From assembly GCA_016929305.1 (NCBI GenBank), contig JAFGJC010000516.1, forward strand, positions 1-7,790: a DNA stretch of 7,790 nt, written 5' to 3'. Each line of letters begins with the position of its first letter. The first letter of the stretch is position 1. This document shows, piece by piece, positions 1 through 6,012 of the stretch. A program made the translations under genes and the position numbers. The notes under the pieces are model-generated. The model was given only the letters and a program-made list of their open reading frames with translations, had not been told where the DNA came from and did no database searches. The stretch is from a candidate division CSSED10-310 bacterium (GTDB lineage Bacteria > CSSED10-310 > JAFGJC01).

Positions 1-980
1 GCAAACATCGACAAAAAAGGAAGCGGATACGAAAGATTCTGTAAATATGGATTTGGAGTTAGAAAAAGGACAAACAATAATATTACTGATCCGATGATCA
101 GTGGATAGTTGGACAGTGCATTGTCGAAATTTTTTTTTGCTGCTCGGTACAGGAAAAATATCCAAGCGATCACCAGGAGTGTCGTTAAAGCTGGATCATT
201 CATGCTGACAATGGATAAAGATCGCCAAGGCTGAAAATTGTATTGCCATTTTAAATTAATGAATAGTGTGTAATAGAAGAATTCTTGAACCATGGAATAC
301 TTAAAAAGGTATCCCAACGTGACAAGAAACGGGATCGCTGATCCAAACCCAACAAAAAAGATCCGATTCCAAATTGTTTTTGAATGCTCGTAGCGTTTCC
401 GATTTAGCCAAATAGCCGCGAAGCAACCAATAATTCCATAGCTTGCTTTGATGGAGGTTAAAAAAGCCAAGCTCATGAATAATCCTGAAAGGAAAAAGAG
501 GAATTTTGATTTATACTTTTCGCCTCTTATCAATAACAACACAGCCAGCAGAAAAGCGGGAATCATCACGTTGTCCGGTCTGATTTCCATAGCTTTATGC
601 CGGAACAAAAAATGTGAAATAAAAATGAATGTCGAGAGGTATGCGGAGGCTGATGAATAGGCAATTCGGCAAATGAGGAATATCAACAGACAAGTGATTA
701 CGGAGAATCCGACCATCAACCAGCGACCGGAAAAAAGATAAGAAATGGTATCCTGCAGATACAGATGGAGCGGTTTTAATAACAGATACAGCAATGGCAT
801 ATGGTGTTCGAAGAAATCTTTATAAATAATAGAATCTCTGTTTAATGCCCGGGCAGCATGAAGATGCTCCAATTCATCAGGATCAAATACTCTAATGCTA
901 ACATCAAGAACTGCATTAAGGTAAACCGATACAACAATAGCGATTCCTAATATAATGAAAAGAGTTTTCAACTTGTTCAT
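1..980 (-). CDS. GT-C fold membrane glycosyltransferase (GT39/PMT_2-like), 3' end outside window
   Basis: An open frame of 326 codons runs from ATG at 980 to the window edge without a stop, so the C-terminus is missing. The product starts with a hydrophobic helix (about residues 6-24). An extracytoplasmic loop follows with the acidic motif DPDELEHLHAA (D35, E36), then YKDFFEHHMPLLYLLLKP (residues 53-70) and MEIRPDN (131-137). This order is typical of polyprenyl-phosphate-sugar-dependent GT-C enzymes, where the loop-1 Asp/Glu is the catalytic site. Several further hydrophobic segments follow. It presumably transfers a sugar from a lipid carrier to a glycan, lipid or protein on the outer face of the cytoplasmic membrane; donor and acceptor cannot be read. 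No good Shine-Dalgarno precedes the start, but an in-frame TGA lies a short way upstream and no other start codon intervenes. A nine-A run in the coding strand (plus 130-138) falls in the frame. Fold class is fairly certain, specificity unknown. Confidence 0.85.
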   Translation of the reverse strand, partial: MNKLKTLFIILGIAIVVSVYLNAVLDVSIRVFDPDELEHLHAARALNRDSIIYKDFFEHHMPLLYLLLKPLHLYLQDTISYLFSGRWLMVGFSVITCLLIFLICRIAYSSASAYLSTFIFISHFLFRHKAMEIRPDNVMIPAFLLAVLLLIRGEKYKSKFLFFLSGLFMSLAFLTSIKASYGIIGCFAAIWLNRKRYEHSKTIWNRIFFVGFGSAIPFLVTLGYLFKYSMVQEFFYYTLFINLKWQYNFQPWRSLSIVSMNDPALTTLLVIAWIFFLYRAAKKNFDNALSNYPLIIGSVILLFVLFLTPNPYLQNLSYPLPFLSMF

Positions 981-1023
981 AAAAGATGAAACTAAAGGAT
1001 GACAGTCTTGAAATCAATACCGT

Positions 1024-1073
1024 TTGTATCGTGAACCTCATGGAAATTATAAGGAAGGGCTGGTCTATTTCAG
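1024..1073. promoter_or_regulatory. Divergent promoter region with overlapping -10 elements
   Basis: On the minus strand, TATAAT (plus 1046-1051) lies 16 bases from CTGAAA (plus 1068-1073). This would start transcription near 1039, about 60 bases before the glycosyltransferase ATG. On the plus strand, TATAAG (1048-1053) lies 18 bases after a weak TTGTAT (1024-1029), placing a start near 1060, about 60 bases before pckA. The two -10 boxes share the near-palindromic core at 1046-1053, so the promoters may be mutually exclusive. The minus-strand match is the better one. Assignment rests on sigma70-like consensus only. Confidence 0.45.
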
Positions 1074-1107
1074 TCTGACCTGCTATATCTGCTGCAGAGT
1101 ATCACTG

Positions 1108-1115
1108 AAAGGAGG
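1108..1115 (+). promoter_or_regulatory. Shine-Dalgarno site deciding the pckA start
   Basis: AAAGGAGG lies 7 bases before the ATG at 1123. This selects that start over the in-frame ATG at 1024. The upstream ATG has no ribosome binding site, would coincide with the likely -35 box, and would add 33 Cys-rich residues that do not look like the N-terminus of the family. Confidence 0.9.
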
Positions 1116-1122
1116 CCGTGAA

Positions 1123-2772
1123 ATGGAGTTGCAACAGAAAGTCGAAAGGATGTTGCGTAATCATCATGATGCACTGACTGATCCCGATAGATCTTTCCTG
1201 ATTCAGGAAGTCATGGATAATCGTGAAGCAGTGGTGGCGAGATGTGGATGTCTAGCCACATGGACACCGGTAGAATCAACGGGCCGAAGTCCCAAGGATA
1301 CTGTTATGGTGAGAAGGCCTGAAAGCGAAAGTAACATTGACTGGGATTCACCTAATAATTTGCCGATTACTGCTGAAACGTTTGATATGTTGATGGAAGA
1401 TGCGTTGAACTGCCTGAATGCTAAACAGCGGATCTATGTTACGAATAAAGTTGTGGGAGCTGATATTTCGATTTCTCTTCCGGTAAAAACAATTTCCAGC
1501 ATGGCTCTTACCGCATTGTTCACCGATAATATGTTCCGACCGGTTCCGGCGGATATTCATGAAAGTGTTTTTTCTGGCCGCGAATTCACATTGATAGTCC
1601 TTCCATATGACAAAATAAATCCTGACCGATATCAAGGCCGACTCAGAATCAATCCGCAAACTAAAAAAACAACAGATATGGCGATTGCCATGGATTTCGA
1701 TAGAAGGATTGGGATCGTATTTGGTTCTGCTTATATGGGTAGTGTTAAAAAACTGATTTTTACGGTGATGAATTATTATTTGCCGGGAGAAGGTGTTTTA
1801 CCGTTGCATTGTTCAGCAAACGAAGGTCCCGATGGCGATATTGCGTTGCTTCTCGGTCTTTCTGGAACCGGGAAAACAACACTATCGGCCGATCCGGGAA
1901 GAGCATTGCTGGGCGATGATGAACATGCCTGGAATGAAAATGGTATTTCTAACTTTGAAAATGGCTGTTATGCAAAACTCATTAACTTAAATCCAGAAAA
2001 GGAACCCGAGATATTCCATGCTTGTTTCCATGTCGATCCTTATCTTGAACATGGTGCCATTATTGAAAATGCTATGATGTTTCCAACAGGAATCTTCGAT
2101 TTGTTTGATGATCGGTTAACCCCAAATTCACGAGGATCATACCCGTTGAAATATCTTCAAAATACCAAAGAATCTTCCTGTGGCGGTCATCCGCAGACAA
2201 TTCTATTCCTCACTGCTGATGCAAATGGCGTTTTACCTCCCATCTCAAGACTAAACCCCCCACAGGCAATGTTATGGTTTCTCATGGGTTATACCAGTAA
2301 ACTTGCAGGCACTGAAACGGGTATTGTCGATCCGAAAACAACGTTTTCAAGGTTCTTTGGAGAACCGTTTATGCCTCGAAATCCAGATGTCTATGCAAAA
2401 ATGCTGGGTGATAAGATGAGAAAATACAAAACAAATGTATATTTAATTAATACAGGGTGGAGTGGCGGACCATTTGGTGTCGGAAGCCGGATGGACATAA
2501 ACCTGACGCGAACACTTGTAAACGCTGCACTCAATAGATCTCTTGAACATGTCGACTTCATTGTCGATCATAGATTTCATCTGGAAATTCCCCGAACGTG
2601 TTCCGGTATTGAGGATGACAAGTTACTCGTTCCCAGCAATACTTGGACAGATAAAGAAGCGTTCGAAAAACGGGCTGATAAACTGGCTGCGGAGTTTAGC
2701 AATCATTTCGATAAAGCTTATGGAGATAAGAATATTGCGCGAGAGGTCGCATCCCAATGTCCAGGAAAATAG
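1123..2772 (+). CDS. pckA: Phosphoenolpyruvate carboxykinase (ATP), divergent member
   Basis: This 549-residue protein is a cytosolic ATP-dependent PEP carboxykinase, which interconverts oxaloacetate + ATP with PEP + CO2 + ADP in gluconeogenesis or anaplerosis. Length fits the ATP-type family (about 520-550). Visible motifs are GRSPKD (54-59, substrate Arg55), AYMGSVKK (203-210; Tyr204 and metal-ligand Lys210), LHCSAN (228-233; His229), P-loop GLSGTGKT (245-252; Lys251) and LLGDDEHAW (262-270; Asp266). TPNSRGSYP (333-341) supplies Arg337, and LTADANGVLPP and INTGWSGGPFGVG follow. All the residues that match E. coli Arg65, Tyr207, Lys213, His232, Lys254, Asp269 and Arg333 are present, so it should be active. 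It is divergent, however: the usual GGTxYxGExKK reads FGSAYMGSVKK, FEGGCYAK reads FENGCYAK, and TADAFG reads TADANG. The start at 1123 is chosen for its strong ribosome binding site. The gene appears monocistronic, with its own promoter and a likely terminator downstream. Confidence 0.96.
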   Translation: MELQQKVERMLRNHHDALTDPDRSFLIQEVMDNREAVVARCGCLATWTPVESTGRSPKDTVMVRRPESESNIDWDSPNNLPITAETFDMLMEDALNCLNAKQRIYVTNKVVGADISISLPVKTISSMALTALFTDNMFRPVPADIHESVFSGREFTLIVLPYDKINPDRYQGRLRINPQTKKTTDMAIAMDFDRRIGIVFGSAYMGSVKKLIFTVMNYYLPGEGVLPLHCSANEGPDGDIALLLGLSGTGKTTLSADPGRALLGDDEHAWNENGISNFENGCYAKLINLNPEKEPEIFHACFHVDPYLEHGAIIENAMMFPTGIFDLFDDRLTPNSRGSYPLKYLQNTKESSCGGHPQTILFLTADANGVLPPISRLNPPQAMLWFLMGYTSKLAGTETGIVDPKTTFSRFFGEPFMPRNPDVYAKMLGDKMRKYKTNVYLINTGWSGGPFGVGSRMDINLTRTLVNAALNRSLEHVDFIVDHRFHLEIPRTCSGIEDDKLLVPSNTWTDKEAFEKRADKLAAEFSNHFDKAYGDKNIAREVASQCPGK

Positions 2773-2883
2773 AACGTTGAGTTGAATCTCCTACATTTCG
2801 ATTGAAAATTCCATAACCTACTGTGTTATTCAAAATATCGGTTGCGCAGTTGCAGTAGTCAATGCTGATTTTGGGGAACTGGT

Positions 2884-2907
2884 ATCGCTTCTCTGGCGAT
2901 CTTTTTT
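2884..2907 (+). terminator. Probable rho-independent terminator after pckA
   Basis: A six-pair stem ATCGCT/GGCGAT (2884-2889 with 2895-2900, one G-T pair) closes a five-base loop. It is followed by C and six T residues (2902-2907). It lies about 110 bases after the pckA stop and before the Memo-family gene. The stem is short, so efficiency is uncertain, but position and T-tract fit. Confidence 0.55.
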
Positions 2908-2952
2908 GGGTGAGTGGAACTTGAAAACTACCATAAGATTACAGCCAACTCT

Positions 2953-2979
2953 GGCATACCGTATGTCTTGCGGGCATAC
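2953..2979. repeat. GGCATAC direct repeat with internal palindrome (possible operator)
   Basis: GGCATAC occurs at 2953-2959 and again at 2973-2979, a 20-base offset or about two helical turns. The first copy also forms a palindrome CATAC-C-GTATG (2955-2965), and GTATG can pair with either flanking CATAC. It lies about 55 bases upstream of the Memo-family start, where a regulator-binding site could sit. It is not a terminator on the plus strand because an A-run follows it. Function is unproven. Confidence 0.3.
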
Positions 2980-3033
2980 AAAAAAGTGTTATTGTACTTG
3001 CCATTTTTCTTTGGTCGATCAATGATATAAAAT

Positions 3034-4272
3034 ATGAGAAAGAATGAACCGTTACCAAAAATACGTACTGATATCCAAATCATTCCTGTGCAAATCAAAA
3101 ATGAAACCGTTTACGTAATACAAGATCATCTTGGATTAGCTCCCTCTGGCTCTGCGCTGAGACACGACACCTTAAAATTGCTGTATTTGATTAGCCAGTC
3201 AAGTACATTCTCCGATTTTCAATATCAATTGACAAAACTGCAAGGCGGAGAAATTGTCGATGAAGACATCATCGATAAAATAATTCTTGATTTGGATAAT
3301 CTTAATTTGTTAGAAACTTCCAATTTTCATTCCGGCAGAAAAAGAATAGTACGTGATTATACTGAGTTGAGGGTCAGAGACCCGGTAATGGCCGGTAAAG
3401 GCTATCCTGAAAAAAGCACAGAGAGTATCAATCTTGTTAACAAGATTATTACAGGCATTTCTAAACCTCAAACACAGGATTTCCTGAAAGATAAGCAAAT
3501 TAAAGCCATCATTGCTCCTCATATAGATTTAACAGTAGGAAGTCAGGGATATGGATTTGCATATACCTGCTGGCCGGACAAACCACCCAGAAGAATCATT
3601 CTTTTGGGAACGGGTCATGCGATAAACAACGGTTTTTATAGCATTACCGACAAAGATTTTATAACACCGATGGGTCTTCTGAAAAATGACAAGGACACGG
3701 TGAAACGTTTGAGATCAGCTGTAAGTGGAGCGTTGGCCCCTAATGATTTTGCACATCGCTCGGAGCACTCTCTGGAGTTTCAAACACTTTTTATACGCCA
3801 CCTGATCGGCGAATCGGATACACGCATCGTTCCCATCTTGTGCGGATCGTTTATGAATCTGCTTTCGATGGTGGAAAAACCCAGCGATTACCTTCAGATT
3901 GCAGGGTTTTTAGCCGCGTTGTCTGAAATTGCATCGGAGTCTGATACCATGATTGTTGCCGGCATTGATCTTTCTCATATCGGACCTAAATTCGGACACA
4001 CACAATCAGCATCATCTTTATCACATGAAAGCAAAATCCATGATGGCAATCTATTGGAAGCGTTAAAAAACGGTAATGTCCGAGATTTGTGGAAAGAATC
4101 CCAGCGCGTTGCCGATCGGTACAATGTCTGCGGCTTATCTACAATGGCAACATTACTGGAAATTACAAACAGCTTGAATTTAGAGGGTCAAATACTCCAC
4201 TATGAAATGTGGCATGAAAAAGCAACCAGATCTGCGGTGAGTTTTGCTTCAGCTGTTTTCTGGACACGTTGA
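3034..4272 (+). CDS. Memo family protein (AmmeMemoRadiSam system protein B) with N-terminal PqqD-like domain
   Basis: The protein has 412 residues. The C-terminal part (about 155-412) is a Memo domain, showing IIAPHID (His163), LLGTGH (His195), HRSEHSLEFQ (241-250), IVPILCGS, GIDLSHIG (His315) and NVCGLST (Cys366). These match His49, His81, His192 and Cys244 of human MEMO1, the metal/active-site positions. Residues 1 to about 110 form an extra domain. From PVQIKNETVYVIQDHLGLAP and the helical stretch that follows it resembles the PqqD-like or winged-helix N-terminus seen in longer bacterial members. In many genomes Memo homologues sit beside AMMECR1 and radical-SAM genes, whose joint role is unclear; neither partner is in this window. 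The start is the first ATG after an in-frame TAA, but no clear Shine-Dalgarno precedes it, so initiation may be weak or leaderless. The gene ends 9 bases from the converging glycosyltransferase. Family is secure; reaction unknown. Confidence 0.9.
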   Translation: MRKNEPLPKIRTDIQIIPVQIKNETVYVIQDHLGLAPSGSALRHDTLKLLYLISQSSTFSDFQYQLTKLQGGEIVDEDIIDKIILDLDNLNLLETSNFHSGRKRIVRDYTELRVRDPVMAGKGYPEKSTESINLVNKIITGISKPQTQDFLKDKQIKAIIAPHIDLTVGSQGYGFAYTCWPDKPPRRIILLGTGHAINNGFYSITDKDFITPMGLLKNDKDTVKRLRSAVSGALAPNDFAHRSEHSLEFQTLFIRHLIGESDTRIVPILCGSFMNLLSMVEKPSDYLQIAGFLAALSEIASESDTMIVAGIDLSHIGPKFGHTQSASSLSHESKIHDGNLLEALKNGNVRDLWKESQRVADRYNVCGLSTMATLLEITNSLNLEGQILHYEMWHEKATRSAVSFASAVFWTR

Positions 4273-4281
4273 GATGCACGT

Positions 4282-5859
4282 CTAGCCTACACGAAAGATG
4301 AACAAGTCATATCCAATGACTTTTATCAATGTTCCTTTATTTAAAACATGTTGTACTATAGGACGGTTGGTGTAATACTGAAGATAAAAATCATCCAGAA
4401 TTACAATGGATGGCTTCTGATTTGACAAAATTTCAGAAACTTCGAAGTCATGAAAAACACCAGGAATTTCCAATACCTTCCGCCCTGGCCAGCCGATTCG
4501 ATTAAAGATGTGAAATGTCAGTTCAGGATAACGCCGTTTTGCGTCTTCAATCCAATTCGCCAGACGGAGATAGTTGGTTCCCCATCCAACGTTGCTGTCC
4601 GATGCAATATGCCGGATGTTCATCGGATTACCCACACACCAATTCGAATAAGCAATAAAATCAGGAAAGATGATGTAAAAACGTCCTAAATCCAGCATCA
4701 ACAAAATTGCAAAAATTTCTGCAGCATATCGAGATGGTTTAAACCTCTTTGTAAAGGAGGAGACTTCTGTGACAATCTTGAAAGCTATGAAAACAATACC
4801 ATAGAGATATGGGTAGATTGTTAATGCATGGCGTATCCCAACTTGAAACCGACTGTTCACAAGAAGAAATGATGTTAGCATGAGAATTACAAAAGTAGTA
4901 TTTATTTTGAGTTTTGTTGTCCTATTTTGATCCTTATATCTCAGTAGGATAACGATCAGACTTGTCAGACAAATAAACATAAATGACAGATTTTCCTTAC
5001 ATACCAGTATTACTGGATAGTACCATTTTGAATATATTAACTTTCCTAAAAAATAAGTGTTTTGTGGTTGACTTAGGATTGATATTCGATTTGATATGCC
5101 GTTTAAGATGGGTAGTAATTTCCAGCCATACAGCGATCCGAGCACAAGCAAACCCGTAAGAAAATAAAAAATTGAATGGAAAAGAGGTTTTATATTTCCT
5201 GTTTTGAAATCACGGGAATGAGAAAATACAATTGAAAATCCCAATAGTATGAAGAAAGGCAGCGCTGTGAATTTTGTCGATAGAGCAAAGCTGGCAGAGA
5301 TTGACATTCCCAGGAGATGGGATGGAATCTGTGCGTCAAGATATCTGTAAAAATATAGTAATGCTAAGAGTGTAAAACAAAAGGAGGGGACATCAAAACA
5401 AATAAAATGACTATGTGCAATCAGTGTCGGATTCGAAAACAAAAGAATGCTTCCCAGGACACCTGAAATTGTGCCAAACGATCGCATTATCTGATATATA
5501 ACAAGGGCGAATATTAAGACATTACATAACAAGATGATATGACGGCAAGATAATGACAGTGGAAATGACATTGCTGAGACCAGTTTCCATCCACCTTCAA
5601 ACTGATAGTAGGGTGTGTTGATGGTCGCAATGATGTCCGTGCTAGCCTGAAACAGTATCGGTAAGCTTGCAACAAGCTTGATTAACGGAGGATGTTCAGG
5701 ATTTACAGAAGCATCGTTTTTAAATAAATGCCGAGCTCCAGCATATATATGCGCGTATTCATCTGAGCTGTATGATTCAATAAAGATAAGATGAATTTGA
5801 ATGAACAGAAATAGTAATATCAGAATAAGAACCGTGATAATGACAGTTGTTTTTAACAT
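4282..5859 (-). CDS. GT-C fold membrane glycosyltransferase (GT39/PMT_2-like)
   Basis: This 525-residue polytopic membrane protein starts with a strongly hydrophobic helix (about 5-27). The loop-1 motif SSDEYAHIYAGARHL follows (D33, E34 as likely catalytic acids), then NPEHPPLIK (53-61), FDVPSF (155-160), LSTKFTALPF (193-202) and GIRHALTIYPYL (341-352). Near the end is DSNVGWGTNYLRLANWI (421-437), a form of the DSNxDWGQDL-type signature found in bacterial GT39-like enzymes, followed by a soluble extracytoplasmic tail to residue 525. It probably transfers a sugar from a polyprenyl-phosphate donor on the outside of the cytoplasmic membrane; substrate is unknown. Only a weak purine stretch (GAAGA) precedes the ATG. 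It shares fold and loop-1 logic with the partial gene at the left edge, but the proteins are clearly different. It is transcribed alone, convergent with the Memo-family gene and divergent from the proteasome-like pair. Confidence 0.88.
   Translation of the reverse strand: MLKTTVIITVLILILLFLFIQIHLIFIESYSSDEYAHIYAGARHLFKNDASVNPEHPPLIKLVASLPILFQASTDIIATINTPYYQFEGGWKLVSAMSFPLSLSCRHIILLCNVLIFALVIYQIMRSFGTISGVLGSILLFSNPTLIAHSHFICFDVPSFCFTLLALLYFYRYLDAQIPSHLLGMSISASFALSTKFTALPFFILLGFSIVFSHSRDFKTGNIKPLFHSIFYFLTGLLVLGSLYGWKLLPILNGISNRISILSQPQNTYFLGKLIYSKWYYPVILVCKENLSFMFICLTSLIVILLRYKDQNRTTKLKINTTFVILMLTSFLLVNSRFQVGIRHALTIYPYLYGIVFIAFKIVTEVSSFTKRFKPSRYAAEIFAILLMLDLGRFYIIFPDFIAYSNWCVGNPMNIRHIASDSNVGWGTNYLRLANWIEDAKRRYPELTFHIFNRIGWPGRKVLEIPGVFHDFEVSEILSNQKPSIVILDDFYLQYYTNRPIVQHVLNKGTLIKVIGYDLFIFRVG
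4304..4324 (+). terminator. Possible weak terminator hairpin after the Memo-family gene
   Basis: A perfect 7-base inverted repeat AAGTCAT/ATGACTT (4304-4310 and 4316-4322) with a 5-base loop ends in four T residues, two of them in the stem. It lies about 30 bases past the Memo-family stop, inside the last codons of the opposing glycosyltransferase. The AT-rich stem and short T-tract make this tentative. Confidence 0.3.
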
Positions 5860-5908
5860 TCTTCAATAACTCATTCTGTCCGATGTTGTCGACGGATGTT
5901 TCCTTGCT

Positions 5909-5955
5909 GTTATATCTCAACTCCTTTTTATTTTAAACCTTGAAAAAATTATCAA
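5909..5955 (-). promoter_or_regulatory. Candidate promoter(s) for the second glycosyltransferase
   Basis: Two overlapping sigma70-like options read on the minus strand. One is TTGATA (plus 5950-5955), 17 bases, AATAAA (plus 5927-5932). The other is TTTAAA (plus 5932-5937), 17 bases, TATAAC (plus 5909-5914). Either gives a leader of about 45-65 bases. Consensus matching only. Confidence 0.4.
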
Positions 5956-5968
5956 CCCATGCTTATGT
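5940..5968 (+). promoter_or_regulatory. Candidate promoter for the proteasome-like gene pair
   Basis: TTGAAA (5940-5945) is followed after 17 bases by TTATGT (5963-5968), preceded by an extended -10 TG (TGC at 5960-5962). The -10 match is poor, so this is tentative. It would overlap the minus-strand promoter region and give a leader of about 40 bases. Confidence 0.3.
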
Positions 5969-5998
5969 GAGGGATCGTTGCTTTTCCGTTTAGGGGTG

Positions 5999-6006
5999 AA
6001 AGGAGG
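5999..6006 (+). promoter_or_regulatory. Strong Shine-Dalgarno of the first proteasome-like gene
   Basis: AAAGGAGG lies 6 bases before the ATG at 6013. It fixes the N-terminus as Met-Ala, which matters because position 2 is where a proteasome-type nucleophile would be. Confidence 0.9.
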
Positions 6007-6012
6007 AATATT

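Noticed and set aside
448..660. Plus-strand reading frame of 70 codons
   Set aside because: It lies entirely opposite the minus-strand glycosyltransferase frame, has no ribosome binding site and no recognisable features.
1024..1122. Extended N-terminus for the PEP carboxykinase from ATG at 1024
   Set aside because: No ribosome binding site, overlap with the likely promoter, and a Cys-rich 33-residue stretch unlike the family; ATG at 1123 has a strong site and gives normal length.
1348..1659. Minus-strand frame of 103 codons
   Set aside because: Antisense to the well-supported PEP carboxykinase coding region.
2955..2985. GTATG...CATAC hairpin followed by A-run as a terminator
   Set aside because: On the plus strand A residues rather than T residues follow the stem, and no gene on the minus strand reads into it within reasonable distance.
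2773..3033. Small gene or RNA in the gap after pckA
   Set aside because: No frame with a ribosome binding site, no tRNA-like cloverleaf or other RNA structure recognised; only the terminator-like hairpin and the GGCATAC repeats stand out.
4450..4689. Plus-strand frame of 79 codons
   Set aside because: Opposite the conserved C-terminal part of the second glycosyltransferase (DSNVGWG motif region).
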